In this document: one piece after another, positions 1 to 9,160 of the stretch
How positions within the stretch are numbered: position 1 is the stretch's first letter
How the letters are laid out: each line of letters opens with the position of its first letter
DNA from: an uncultured Prevotella sp.
GTDB lineage: Bacteria > Bacteroidota > Bacteroidia > Bacteroidales > Bacteroidaceae
NCBI GenBank assembly: GCA_944321295.1
Contig: CALUKU010000014.1
Span: 1-64,000, forward strand
Direction: 5' to 3'
DNA length: 64,000 nucleotides
Position numbers and translations under genes: made by a program
The notes under the pieces: generated by a model
The model's input: the letters and a program-made list of their open reading frames with translations, nothing else
What the model was told of the DNA's origin: nothing
Database searches by the model: none

Positions 1-63
1 CAGGCTGACGAACTCCTTGGACTTTCCATGAACCATTATAATGTCAAGTTTGCAACGGTATAA
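1..63 (+). CDS. C-terminal end of an unidentified protein (partial)
   Basis: Frame 1 is open from the first base and ends at TAA (61-63), giving the last 20 residues of a protein that ends in KFATV. The tail reads like a genuine soluble C-terminus, but it is too short to assign a family. The next ~240 bases hold no gene. The gene begins outside the window. Confidence 0.4.
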   Translation, partial: QADELLGLSMNHYNVKFATV

Positions 64-305
64 TCAACTAGAGCCGTTTTAGTTAGTATCCGTAAATGCG
101 CCGTCAGCTCCGACGCGCGCAGCCTGACGGAACGCGAACATTCCGCCACGATGCAAAAATATATTATTTCCGTGAGAAAACGTGTAGACGATTTAACGCT
201 TTAACAACCAAAATTACTGATTTTACCGGCACGCCACGGTATGACGCTTCCACGTCCGCCAACGTCCGCTTGACGGAATGTTGAAACAGTCTTGGCTGTA
301 GGTTT
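64..305. other. Spacer without a recognised gene
   Basis: Short open frames here have no family resemblance. A weak hairpin (CCTGACGG-type arms, 101-130) could be the terminator of the gene ending at 63, but no T-run follows it. Otherwise I see nothing. Confidence 0.4.
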
Positions 306-410
306 GTAACTCATTGATAATCAACATAGTTATAAAAGGCCGCCTTTCGCCTTGCAAAAGCTTGCCTTTTGAAGCGTAAAAGGTAAGCTTTTGCACAACA
401 AAAGGTTACC
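306..410. repeat. AAAAGG hairpin cluster with ATTGATAATCAA palindrome
   Basis: A palindrome (GTAACTCATTGATAATCAAC, then GTTAT) is followed by several short alternating AAAAGG and CCTTTT motifs that can form small hairpins. The same module recurs near 8903, 18636, 23250, 46256 and 56676, always outside genes. Confidence 0.7.
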
Positions 411-824
411 GATTAGAATTCATCCGCAAACCTGTTGGATGAATATGTTGGTATAGTCCAAACATTATCTGATTTACAAGCACACCCTCTTCCAAGCGAG
501 GCTCTCGCATATTCCGTCATCCCAAACTTGATTTGGGATCCAGTCGTAGGCCGCAACGTTGGCGATTAGAGGGTGTATTCATCTGGATCCCAAATCAAGT
601 TTGGGATGACGGAATATGCGAGAGCCTCACTTGGACGAGGATGTGCACTGCGGTTGTAATCAGAATATCATAAAACCAAATTCAGAACAAACGCAAGAGA
701 ACAGGCCTTATCATCCAACCGAACTGCTGATGAACGCAAATATTTCAAGCTTAGGCTGTCCGCACTACACGATTGTACCATCCAACAGATTTGTGGATGA
801 ACCACCGATTAGAATTCATCCGCA
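408..824. repeat. Nested palindromic element, copy 1
   Basis: A 52-bp inverted repeat (492-543 against 583-634, one mismatch) encloses a 39-nt loop. Outside it lies a second inverted pair of the TTCATCnGCA...TTGGATG type (about 418-440 and 712-737). The whole is bounded by a 21-bp direct repeat starting ACCGATTAGAATTC at 408-428 and 804-824. Two other copies, at 18335 and 56778, share the loop, outer ends and flanks. No transposase is encoded, so it is MITE-like if mobile. Confidence 0.7.
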
Positions 825-902
825 TAAAACACACCGCCTGTTAATTATCCCAAAAACTAAGGGAAGGCATGTTTTACATCGGCATAACTATCGAATACAA
901 TG

Positions 903-992
903 ACTATCTTTGCATAAGATAAGCGGCGCTCGGCAATCTGAAAGCAAGCTTTCATTGCACTCACTGGCATTATCTTTGCATAAGATAAGCGG
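903..992 (+). repeat. 66-bp promoter-bearing repeat upstream of the flavin reductase gene
   Basis: TATCTTTGCATAAGATAAGC occurs at 905 and again at 971, exactly 66 bp apart. Each copy contains the -7 box TATCTTTG. The unit centre is a palindrome (GAAAGC-AA-GCTTTC). Repeats of the same period stand at 39184-39392 and 51827-51918. The distal box lies about 70 bp before the start at 1050 and is the likely promoter. Confidence 0.7.
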
Positions 993-1049
993 CTAAAACG
1001 CCGCCGACAAAAACGGAAAGACAAACTAATTAAATGAAAGGAGCTTACC

Positions 1050-1610
1050 ATGAGAAAGAATTTCGGAGCAAAACCGTGGACTTACCCGCAACCGGTGTTC
1101 ATCATCGCGACATACGACGGCGAAGGAAATCCTGACGCCATGAACGCCGCCTGGGGCGGAATTGACTATGACGACCGCCTGAACATGTGCCTCAGCGCCA
1201 ACCACAAGACCGTTGAGAACCTGCTCGCCACGAAGGCTTTCACCGTGAGCATGGGCACGGCCGACCAGATGGTGGCATGCGACTACGTAGGAATTGTGTC
1301 GGGCAAGAAGGTTGCCGACAAGTTCGCCAAAGCCGGTTTCCATGCCGTAAAGTCTGAATTCGTTAACGCTCCGCTAATAGAGGAGCTGCCGATGGCAGTA
1401 GAGTGCGAGCTTGTTTCATACGACCCTGACACGTGCCACCTTGTAGGACGCATTGTGAACGTATCGGCCGACGAGTCTGTTCTCGACGAGAACGGCAAAA
1501 TTGACCCCGCCAAACTGCGCCCCATCACGTTCGACCCCGTCAACAACGACTATCTCGTTATAGGCGCGAAGGTGGGCAACGCCTTCAAGGACGGACTGCA
1601 GCTGAAATAA
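1050..1610 (+). CDS. Flavin reductase-like (FMN-binding split-barrel) protein
   Basis: The 186-residue protein looks like a member of the flavin reductase/flavoredoxin family, which binds FMN and passes electrons from NAD(P)H or another donor. The N-terminal PQPVFIIATYD and NAAWGG stretches and the later HLVGRIVNV strand are typical of the split-barrel fold. There is no signal peptide, so it should be cytosolic. The ATG follows an AAAGGAGC stretch, and TATCTTTG boxes lie upstream in a 66-bp repeat. The family is clear; the substrate is not. Confidence 0.85.
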   Translation: MRKNFGAKPWTYPQPVFIIATYDGEGNPDAMNAAWGGIDYDDRLNMCLSANHKTVENLLATKAFTVSMGTADQMVACDYVGIVSGKKVADKFAKAGFHAVKSEFVNAPLIEELPMAVECELVSYDPDTCHLVGRIVNVSADESVLDENGKIDPAKLRPITFDPVNNDYLVIGAKVGNAFKDGLQLK

Positions 1611-1725
1611 GTGAGCACGCCGCAAACAGCCCGTAAGTTTCGCCGCCGCAGGCAGGCTTCGCCCTGCTGCGGCGGCGAAACATGACGAAGGCGCGCGCCT
1701 ACTGGTAATACCAACGAACACGACT

Positions 1726-2412
1726 ATGATTTACACAGAGATGGACATGGAGCGGCTGGTGCTCGACAACGGGTTCATGCCGTTCTTCAGCTGCGGCATT
1801 GCCGGGTTCTCCATTGAGGACCAGACGCCCGCACGACTGTGGTTCTCGAGGGATGAGGACGGGCCTTGGGAATGGAAAGGCCCCGTGATACGCGAAGGAC
1901 ACTGCGCCTACGGCAAGATATTCGACAAGAAGGCGGGCTACGTCAGCCTCGACTGGCTGCCTGACCTGATGAACTACCGCCGCTCAAAGCACTACGCCAA
2001 GGACGACGACACGGCCGCCCTTGACGACATAGTGCTGCAGACTATAATGTCGGAAGGCAGCGCTACGGTGAAAGAACTGCGCCGGCTGTTGGGCTTCGCC
2101 CGCGGACGCGGACGGCGCAAAGCTGACTATCCGGCCGACGACATGCCCGAAACGGGCAAGATTTCGCTCGAACCGATACTAACAAGACTGATGATGGGAC
2201 TGCGGATTGTAATCGCCGACTTTGAATATAACATCGACCGCCACGGCAACCCATACGGCTGGGGCGTGGCGCGGTATGCCCTGCCCGAGGCGCTCTACGG
2301 CATACGTAGAGCCCAATGCACGCCCGAAGAATCGTATGAGAAGATTTTAAGCCATCTTGAAAAGCTGCTGCCCGACGGGCCGCAGGCAAGGATAAAAAGG
2401 CTCGTAGGCTGA
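1726..2412 (+). CDS. AlkZ-related winged-helix protein
   Basis: The 228-residue soluble protein has GPWEWKG near residue 47, a helical middle (VLQTIMSEG, then KELRRLLG) and ARYALPEALYG near residue 190. This pattern recalls the small AlkZ/YcaQ-related proteins of Bacteroidetes. Bona fide AlkZ enzymes are DNA glycosylases of about 400 residues that unhook crosslinks; this one is about half that, so activity cannot be assumed. It starts 115 bp after the flavin reductase gene. A second Met (MDMERL) is a possible start. Family call is from memory of the pattern. Confidence 0.5.
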   Translation: MIYTEMDMERLVLDNGFMPFFSCGIAGFSIEDQTPARLWFSRDEDGPWEWKGPVIREGHCAYGKIFDKKAGYVSLDWLPDLMNYRRSKHYAKDDDTAALDDIVLQTIMSEGSATVKELRRLLGFARGRGRRKADYPADDMPETGKISLEPILTRLMMGLRIVIADFEYNIDRHGNPYGWGVARYALPEALYGIRRAQCTPEESYEKILSHLEKLLPDGPQARIKRLVG

Positions 2413-2434
2413 GAAAAGCGCACGGAGGCAACGG

Positions 2435-3709
2435 TCACGCCCCCGTAACGGTAGTCTTAGCGGCCTTAGCCCGCAGGCTGTAAGCCAGGCATGTGGTGAG
2501 AAAATAAACTACCGTCTGAACCCATAGCACGACATATTCAACCTTTACGTCGGCCAGGACGGCACCCATGGTGTTCATCCTGACGAAACCCCGCACGCCG
2601 AACGTTGACGGAAGCACGCACGACAGCCACTGCCAGAACTCGGGAATGGCGCTCTGGGGCCACGACACGCCCGACAAGAAGAGGAACGGGACCGACGTGA
2701 ACACCACAACGAGAATAATATCCTCACGGTAACGGACGGCGCACGACAGCGTCATCGAGAAAAATATGCACGACAACACGTAAGGCAGCATGAACCAGAA
2801 CGTGTCGACAGGCTGCAGCAACGACGTAAATCCGAAAAGCCGCGGCACCACGAGCGAGATGTAAGCCGCAACGACGGCGTAAAGCATAAAGTAGCACATG
2901 GCGCGCCCAGACACCACCTGCAGGCACGACAGGCGGCCCGACGACATGGCGGCGAAGGCGTTTAGCCTGCTCTTATGCCGGCCGGCATTGGGTGCTGACG
3001 ACAGGGCGGTCTGACGCGCGGACATGCTGCGGCTGAAAAAGCGCTCCCTGTCAGTGCCGGCCGACAGGCCTATGCCGAGCAGCAATGTCTGCTGGATGAT
3101 GAGCATAAGCACGCCCGGAATGATGAAATTGCCGTAACCGCCCGTGGAGTTGAATATCTGCACCTCGTCAAAATCGAGCGGCTTGGTTGATATCTCGTCT
3201 TCACGCTCGGTCCAGTTGCCGGCGCGCTCAATCTGTATCTTCGAGTTCATCTCGCCCGCTACGGCCGTTGCCGTCTGGAAAATAGCCTTATAATACAGCA
3301 TGAAACTCATGTCGCAGAACACGCTGACACGGCTCTGCTCCATACGCAAGACGTTCTGCTGGAAGTCCGTAGGGAAGTAAACCACGCCGAAAGCCTCCTG
3401 ACGGCCTATCAGGTCCTTAGCCTCGGCAAGACTGTTGCAGCGGTAAGCCACGCGCACATCGGGCGAAGCGTCAAACCGGCGGGCGAACTCACGGCTCATG
3501 GCGCTGTGCGACATGTCGACAACTGCCACGGGAACCTCGCGCACCACCTCGTTGGTGTAAATCCACGAATACAGCAGCGGGTAAAACAAAGGCACGAGTA
3601 TGAAGAAGATAAGGATACCCTCGTCCTTGAACGTGGTGCGCATCTCGTCGGCCCAAATACGGCAGACGCCGCCCAAACCTTGTCTTATCCTTATCTTTAA
3701 ATTCATCAC
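2435..3709 (-). CDS. ABC-2 type transporter permease, second of pair
   Basis: The 424-residue inner-membrane protein has one N-terminal membrane segment (IFFILVPLFYPLLYSW), a large periplasmic domain with VAVVDMSHSAMSREF, and a C-terminal block of about five membrane segments. This is the layout of ABC-2 permeases of the YhhJ/YbhR class. It is the last gene of a minus-strand cluster, 46 bp after its paralogue. A basic, serine-rich cytoplasmic loop near residues 220-265 is unusually long. No ATPase gene lies nearby. Confidence 0.88.
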   Translation of the reverse strand: MMNLKIRIRQGLGGVCRIWADEMRTTFKDEGILIFFILVPLFYPLLYSWIYTNEVVREVPVAVVDMSHSAMSREFARRFDASPDVRVAYRCNSLAEAKDLIGRQEAFGVVYFPTDFQQNVLRMEQSRVSVFCDMSFMLYYKAIFQTATAVAGEMNSKIQIERAGNWTEREDEISTKPLDFDEVQIFNSTGGYGNFIIPGVLMLIIQQTLLLGIGLSAGTDRERFFSRSMSARQTALSSAPNAGRHKSRLNAFAAMSSGRLSCLQVVSGRAMCYFMLYAVVAAYISLVVPRLFGFTSLLQPVDTFWFMLPYVLSCIFFSMTLSCAVRYREDIILVVVFTSVPFLFLSGVSWPQSAIPEFWQWLSCVLPSTFGVRGFVRMNTMGAVLADVKVEYVVLWVQTVVYFLTTCLAYSLRAKAAKTTVTGA

Positions 3710-3755
3710 ATTGTATTTATTTAAACTATTTTATCCGCCCCGCAGGCAACATTGC

Positions 3756-5021
3756 TTACGGCAGATACTGGTATGTCATGACGTTCTTCTTAATCCGCCC
3801 GGCTACAATCAGCGGCAAAGCGGCGAACGCCACCATAACGACGACGTAAGGCCAGGAGTAATCCAGCGGATAGCCGTTGAAGATGTTGAGCTGGTAAATC
3901 ATGTAATAATGACGCAGGGGGAACAGCAACGCTATCGCCCTTATCTCGGAGTCCATGGCCGAAAGGGGGAAGGCCGTGCCTGAAAGCGAGTAACTCAACA
4001 CAGCCCACAGGCAGCAGATACTCATCGACATGCGCAGCGACGGCACCAAGCCGAACACGAACACGCCGAAACCTTGTGACGACAGCACCGTCAGCAGTCC
4101 AAGCAACAGGATGTAACCGACGCCGCCCGGATGTGGAAAACCGAGCACGCCGAACACGTAAAACATGTAAGCATAGACTATGGCAAGGTAAACCACCGTC
4201 TGGGGGAGCAGCTTGCCGAGCAGCGCAGCATAGACATTGCCGCCCGCCGAGGCCATCCAATCCCTGGCGGAAGCGAACTTCAACTCCGTTCCTAACGAAT
4301 ATGCCGACATCAGGAAGATAAACAACATCAAACAGCCGGGTATGAGCATGGTGTTAAGATACACGCTGTAGTTGGCCATAGGGTTGTTTATCATATGCAA
4401 ATCCACAACCATCGGCTGCAAGAAAGCCATCACCTGGTTTTCAGTCAGGCCCTTGGCGCTAAGCACAGAGGCGCCAACACTGGCCGAACCGAGCGTTGAG
4501 ATAGTCTTAAGGTCGCGGTAAAGCAGGGCGCCGGCCGTGTAAGACGCCGAGCTGTAATAGAACGAAATCTTAGGCTGGCGCATGGCAAGCAGATCCGAAG
4601 TGGTGCCCTTCGGGATGTACAGAAAGGCGTAAATCTTGTTGCGCTGCATGGCCTGGCGGGCCTCAGCCACACTGGCGTAACGAGCCACGACCTCGGTAGT
4701 CTGGAAAGCGTCAAGCTTCCTTACAAGAGCGCGCGACGTCGAAGTGTTGTCAAGATCGACAACCCCAACGGGCATGTCGGCAGGTTGTCCGGCCGACATC
4801 AGCGACGTAAAGAACACCGTGACGATGACGGGGAACACCACCATGCAGAACAGATACATGCTGTTACGGCGCATTATGCCACACTCACGGCGGACAACGT
4901 CGCACAATCTCTTGACGAACGAGCATTCCTGCGGCGCTCCGGCTGTGCCGTAAACGCCATCCTCGTCACCGCCTCCGACCGACTGCAACGGTTGCCTGAC
5001 TATGCGCTCGTCCGCTGACAT
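3756..5021 (-). CDS. ABC-2 type transporter permease, first of pair
   Basis: This 421-residue paralogue of the next gene has a cytoplasmic N-terminal tail of about 50 residues, then a membrane segment (MYLFCMVVFPVIVTVFF), a periplasmic domain with VGVVDLDNTSTSR, and a C-terminal membrane block with HYYMIYQLNIFNGYP. It probably forms a heterodimeric channel with its neighbour. Its ATG is only 7 bp after the HlyD stop, which supports one transcript. The substrate is unknown; relatives export drugs or surface material. Confidence 0.88.
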   Translation of the reverse strand: MSADERIVRQPLQSVGGGDEDGVYGTAGAPQECSFVKRLCDVVRRECGIMRRNSMYLFCMVVFPVIVTVFFTSLMSAGQPADMPVGVVDLDNTSTSRALVRKLDAFQTTEVVARYASVAEARQAMQRNKIYAFLYIPKGTTSDLLAMRQPKISFYYSSASYTAGALLYRDLKTISTLGSASVGASVLSAKGLTENQVMAFLQPMVVDLHMINNPMANYSVYLNTMLIPGCLMLFIFLMSAYSLGTELKFASARDWMASAGGNVYAALLGKLLPQTVVYLAIVYAYMFYVFGVLGFPHPGGVGYILLLGLLTVLSSQGFGVFVFGLVPSLRMSMSICCLWAVLSYSLSGTAFPLSAMDSEIRAIALLFPLRHYYMIYQLNIFNGYPLDYSWPYVVVMVAFAALPLIVAGRIKKNVMTYQYLP

Positions 5022-5028
5022 ACCGACC

Positions 5029-6015
5029 TCACTTCTTGATTATCAACGACATTCCCGGGCGCAAGCCGTCAACCTTGTCAACGGGACGCGCCTTAACCTC
5101 AAACGTCTTCAGGTCATACTGGCCGTTGCTCTTGGTGGCTTTCCAGACGGCATAGCTGCCTTCATCCTTGATGTAGTAAACTTTCATGCGTATATCCTTG
5201 TCGAACGCCGGACTGTAAGCGGTGAAAGTATCGCCCACCTTCATGCCTCCGAGCTGGTCCTCGCGCACGTTGAACGTACCCCACTGGTCGCTCATGACGG
5301 ATATGCTCATTATCGGCGAGCCTGAGCCTACCAGCTCGCCAACCTTCGGATAGACGTCGCTCACCTCACCTTCCATCTGCGCCACCTGCACCGTTTCACG
5401 TATATAAGAGTTTACCTCCTGAACGGCGCCCTGCGCACGGCGCACCTGTGCCTTGGCAGCCTCGCGTTCCTCGCGGCGCGCTCCGGCCAAAGCCATGTCA
5501 TACTGGCTCTTAGCCGCCTTGGCCTGAGCCTCCATCGCCTTATAGTTGGCGTACGCCTCGTCACGCTTTTGGGCACTCATCACGCCCTCGTCAAACAAGC
5601 GCTGCACCCTGCCGTAAGACTTCTCGGCAATCTCGAGGCCGGCTTTCGCCTGCTGCCACACCTGGAAAGCGCCGCGCACTTGCTCGCGGCGCGCGCCATT
5701 GTCGGCCATCGTACTGAGCGCCGAAGCCGCGTCTTCAGCACCGACGGCCTGCACCTTTTTCGCCTCTACGTCGGGAGCGTCGAGTATGGCGAGCGTGTCG
5801 CCCACCTTAACATAGTCGCCCTCTTGAACGCGAAGCTCGAGAATACGGCCGGGCACTTTGCTCGACACGCGGTATTCAGACACTTCCACTTCTCCTTGAA
5901 TGACGTCTTCCTTGTCGCCAAAGGCAAAAAAGCCTATGACGCCGACTAAAACCACCACGGCGGCAAAGCCGAACGTGGCGAGCAGGATATTGTTGTGTTG
6001 TGATTTCTTTTCCAT
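5029..6015 (-). CDS. HlyD-family membrane fusion protein
   Basis: The 328-residue protein bridges an inner-membrane exporter to TolC across the periplasm. It has one N-terminal membrane anchor (LLATFGFAAVVVLVGVIGFF), a lipoyl-like half (SSKVPGRILELRVQEGDYVKVGD), a long alpha-helical hairpin (about residues 85-200, rich in Ala, Lys and Gln) and a beta-barrel end with LRPGMSLIIKK. It sits between tolC and the two permease genes, the normal order for a tripartite efflux operon. Confidence 0.92.
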   Translation of the reverse strand: MEKKSQHNNILLATFGFAAVVVLVGVIGFFAFGDKEDVIQGEVEVSEYRVSSKVPGRILELRVQEGDYVKVGDTLAILDAPDVEAKKVQAVGAEDAASALSTMADNGARREQVRGAFQVWQQAKAGLEIAEKSYGRVQRLFDEGVMSAQKRDEAYANYKAMEAQAKAAKSQYDMALAGARREEREAAKAQVRRAQGAVQEVNSYIRETVQVAQMEGEVSDVYPKVGELVGSGSPIMSISVMSDQWGTFNVREDQLGGMKVGDTFTAYSPAFDKDIRMKVYYIKDEGSYAVWKATKSNGQYDLKTFEVKARPVDKVDGLRPGMSLIIKK

Positions 6016-6138
6016 ACTTCTATTGGGAATTTGTAATATTTCGACGGCCTAAGCAACCGGAAGCCAACGTCCGGCCGTAGCCGTCACCGTAGCGCGGACG
6101 GGCTACAACGCCCGGCAAACGCCGCCTATCGGCCGTTT

Positions 6139-7695
6139 TCAGTATATCGTTTCTCCAAGAACTTTCCTCAAGTTAGTCATCGTAAGCCTTACGTCGATGT
6201 CGGCGTCAATCTTCTGCGAGCGGGCCTGCAGCCAAGCCGTCTGCGCCGCCATAACGTCGGTTACGTCCATGACGCCCTCCTTAAACCCGAGATTGGCGCA
6301 ACGAAGGTTCTCGTCGGCCTGCTCTGTGCTCTTCTCGGCCAAGGCGAGTTTCTTATTGGCTTCGGCCACCTTGAACGAACTTTGGCTCACTTGCAGCTCC
6401 ACTTTCTCACGCGCGTCGTCAAGCTCAAGCTGCGCGATACTTGTTGCGGTCTTGCTGGCGCGTATCTTATACGTGCTCTCGAACCAGTTCCATACGGGTA
6501 TCCTCACCATAACGCCGATGTTCCATATCCCGGAGAATTTCCGCTCAAAACCATTGTAAAGCGAAGGGTTGGTGACGAGATAGCCACCCGTCAGGGCCAC
6601 CTGCGGCAGGTAAGCCGAGCGCACAAGCTTAGTGGTCTGGCGGCTGATGTCGACGGCGTTCTCGAGCATTTTCAACTCGGCGCGGTTCTCAAGCGCATCA
6701 TCAAGGTTGGCGTCGACGGCCGAATACGCCGGCATGTCGTCGGTTTCGGCCTCGTCATCGAGCGTAATGTCCTCACCCACGGGCAGTCCGCATAGCTGAC
6801 AGAGCAACATCTTGGCAAGCGAAAGGCCGTTGTCAACCTGCGTGAGCTGCATCTCCGCCTCGTTAATCCTTACGTCTACCTTCAGTCCGTCGGCCCTCGT
6901 GGCCACGCCTTCCTTAATCATCTTGCGCACGTCAGAGCCGAGTTTTGACACGAGTTTGAGGTAACTCTCGGCGAGCTCCTGCTTATGCGTAAGCGAAACT
7001 ACGGTCCAGTAAGCGTTGTCAACGTCGTAAACGGTGTTCTGGCGGCTGTTCTGCATGTCGTTGGCCGCAAGCTGTTCGCTGATGTCGGCAATCTTGTTTG
7101 CCGCAACAATGCCGCCGCCCATGTATATGGGCTGCGTCAGCATGACCGACGCCGCGAACATGTTGCGGGTGTCGGTCTTAAAGGCGTCGGCGATGGTCTT
7201 GCCTATCGAGTTGCCCGCCTGCTCAATGCCGGGCGACAGCTTGCCGGCAATGTTGCCGAGAGCCTGGGCCGTTTGCTGCGTTATCAAGCCTTGGCCGGCC
7301 AGCTCTGAAATAACGGTCGACATGGTGCTCCCTATCTGGCCGGCGGCGTTTGTGCCAAGACCGGCGAGCGCGCTCTTCTGCCCTTTGTTGAGGATGGATA
7401 TCTCACGGCTGGTGAACTCGTAGCCTCCCATCACGTCGACATGCGGCAGATATTTGGTGCGGGCCGCCTTCCTGACGTCGCGCGCTACGTCCTGCTTCAG
7501 CTTGGCGATGTTCAGCTGCTTATTGTTGCGCAAGGCCATGGCGCGGCAGCTGTCAAGCGACAGCACGCGTTGGGCGCACGCAGGCAACGCCGGCAACAGC
7601 AGGCACACGAGCACCGCCCATACGCCGTGGCGGCGGACAGGCAACGAAGCCGAAGCCTTAGCGTGGATATAAATGTCAGTTAGTTTCATCTTCAT
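6139..7695 (-). CDS. TolC-family outer membrane efflux protein
   Basis: The 518-residue protein has a signal peptide (hydrophobic residues about 26-41, ending PACAQ) and the duplicated TolC repeat: SLDSCRAMALRNNKQLN begins the first half and NRAELKMLENAVDISRQT the second. An insertion rich in Gly and Ala (about residues 105-180, with NIAGKLSPGIEQAG) is longer than usual. The protein should form the outer-membrane exit duct for the HlyD/ABC-2 complex encoded downstream. Family assignment is firm; cargo is unknown. Confidence 0.92.
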   Translation of the reverse strand: MKMKLTDIYIHAKASASLPVRRHGVWAVLVCLLLPALPACAQRVLSLDSCRAMALRNNKQLNIAKLKQDVARDVRKAARTKYLPHVDVMGGYEFTSREISILNKGQKSALAGLGTNAAGQIGSTMSTVISELAGQGLITQQTAQALGNIAGKLSPGIEQAGNSIGKTIADAFKTDTRNMFAASVMLTQPIYMGGGIVAANKIADISEQLAANDMQNSRQNTVYDVDNAYWTVVSLTHKQELAESYLKLVSKLGSDVRKMIKEGVATRADGLKVDVRINEAEMQLTQVDNGLSLAKMLLCQLCGLPVGEDITLDDEAETDDMPAYSAVDANLDDALENRAELKMLENAVDISRQTTKLVRSAYLPQVALTGGYLVTNPSLYNGFERKFSGIWNIGVMVRIPVWNWFESTYKIRASKTATSIAQLELDDAREKVELQVSQSSFKVAEANKKLALAEKSTEQADENLRCANLGFKEGVMDVTDVMAAQTAWLQARSQKIDADIDVRLTMTNLRKVLGETIY

Positions 7696-7760
7696 TTCAT
7701 TTATGCCGACCGGACGTCATGCACACTTCGCCCCGGAACAAGACGGACGCGGCTCACGCC

Positions 7761-8633
7761 TTAATCGAACGTAAAGTTCCTCGAGCCTATCATGTTGCCG
7801 TCGGCGAATATGCTTACGTTGTAAGTACCCTCGCTGAGGAACTCGTTAACCGTCCAATACGTGCTGACGGACGTTTCGTTGCCCGTGTATTCCACGGTCT
7901 TCCTCATAGAGTATTGCAGGTTCTTGTTCTCGTAGGGGAACGTGCCGCCGGCCGAGAGCACCTTGCCCGTAGGCGTGGTGATGCGCACGTAGACCGTCTT
8001 GTTGCCGCTGGCGGCCGTCACGTTCTTTGCGATGTTGAAACTCACCTGTATCGTCTTGCAGCGCTTCAGCCTCTTAGTGGCCTTTCCGCGCTTGTTCTTC
8101 AGCGTCATGCTGATACCCGTAGCGTCGAGCTGCGCCGCTATGGCAACCTTCTCGGTGAGCGACTGCTTGTCGGCGCTGAGGCCCTGTATCTGCCTCGTTG
8201 CCTCGGCGTATTGCCCCTTCACGCGGGTGTTCTCGGCCGTAAGGTTCTGGTTGAGGCGGTTGAGCGAGTCAATCTCCAGCACGTAACTGCGTATCACGGC
8301 GCGGCACGTGGCCAGCTCCTTCTTCAGCCTGGCAATCTCGCGTGCGTCAGAAGCCTTAACGTTCCTAAGTTCCTCGAGCAGCTTCTCCGTCTTGAGCTGC
8401 TCCTGCGTAAGCTGTTCTATTATCGAGTCGTTGTTTATCTGCGTCTTCAGTTCGCTGTACTGGTCGGCAAACATCTGGTATTCGTTCTCCATTTCCTTCT
8501 TGTCGAGTTCGGCCAGCTCCTGCATTTCCTTATTGGCCTGCTTCTGCTGGCCGAGGCTTATCGCAAGATACACTATGCCGCCTAACAGCAGCACACCGGC
8601 AACAATCAAGGGGATGATGACTTTCTTATTCAT
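7761..8633 (-). CDS. Membrane-anchored coiled-coil protein, unknown function
   Basis: The 290-residue protein has an N-terminal membrane anchor (IPLIVAGVLLLGGIVYLAI), a coiled coil over about residues 30-160 rich in Glu, Lys, Leu and Gln, and a beta-rich C-terminal domain (VYVRITTPTGKVL, then YNVSIFADGNMIG) that resembles an Ig-like fold. I do not recognise a characterised family, though similar proteins are common in Bacteroidales. It is 65 bp upstream of tolC on the same strand and may belong to that transcript. A TAATTTTG box lies at 8698-8705. Confidence 0.75.
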   Translation of the reverse strand: MNKKVIIPLIVAGVLLLGGIVYLAISLGQQKQANKEMQELAELDKKEMENEYQMFADQYSELKTQINNDSIIEQLTQEQLKTEKLLEELRNVKASDAREIARLKKELATCRAVIRSYVLEIDSLNRLNQNLTAENTRVKGQYAEATRQIQGLSADKQSLTEKVAIAAQLDATGISMTLKNKRGKATKRLKRCKTIQVSFNIAKNVTAASGNKTVYVRITTPTGKVLSAGGTFPYENKNLQYSMRKTVEYTGNETSVSTYWTVNEFLSEGTYNVSIFADGNMIGSRNFTFD

Positions 8634-8697
8634 GATTTTCCTTCGCTTTAATTATATATGTGTAACTTTAATTCCGTTAACTCGTGATGTTATGATG

Positions 8698-8705
8698 CAA
8701 AATTA
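8698..8705 (-). promoter_or_regulatory. Promoter -7 box for the coiled-coil/efflux cluster
   Basis: TAATTTTGC on the minus strand matches the Bacteroidetes TAnnTTTG box and lies 65 bp before the start at 8633. Confidence 0.55.
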
Positions 8706-8902
8706 GCCTATTTCCTTTAAATGTCATAAAGTTTTTCAAAGTATAAACGCTTTAAATCGCAAAATTAGTAATTTTACCGAATTTTTGAACAAATTTAAAA
8801 TGCGTTTCCGACTATACCCAAGGTAAATAAGGACACATGCAAGCGCTGCAACAGGACGTTTTTCATGCGCACGGCGCATATCGACGTAACAGCCTGATAC
8901 TC

Positions 8903-8988
8903 TGCACGTTACAAAAGGTCGTCTTTTACGCCCTAAAAGGTGACCTTTCATAGTGCAAAAGGACGCCTTCTGGAAAGTAAAAGGCCAC
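8903..8988. repeat. AAAAGG hairpin cluster
   Basis: GTTACAAAAGG followed by alternating CTTTT, AAAAGG and CCTTT motifs. This is the cluster also found at 306, 18636, 23250, 46256 and 56676, here without the ATTGAT palindrome. The rest of the 8634-9160 spacer holds only the promoters of its two divergent genes. Confidence 0.6.
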
Positions 8989-9095
8989 AACCAAGATCGT
9001 CATTCAATTTTAACTTTCCACACTACCCCGGGGAACTAAACTGAAGAAGAAGAAAAATTAAACACATTAATCTTGGCAAGTACACCATAGTTCCT

Positions 9096-9103
9096 TATTT
9101 TTG
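9096..9103 (+). promoter_or_regulatory. Promoter -7 box for the acetyltransferase gene
   Basis: TATTTTTGC matches TAnnTTTG and lies 58 bp before the ATG at 9161. Confidence 0.55.
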
Positions 9104-9160
9104 CAAACTCTGTAACAAGCTATTGAAATTCATAAATATAATACAATAAAACAATAAACA

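Noticed and set aside
616-903. 95-codon open frame in the left spacer
   Set aside because: It runs across the nested palindromic element and its flank; no codon bias or family resemblance.
2435-3709. Frameshift in the second ABC-2 permease because of a basic, serine-rich loop
   Set aside because: The frame is continuous and both flanking membrane segments are in it, so an extended cytoplasmic loop is enough to explain it.
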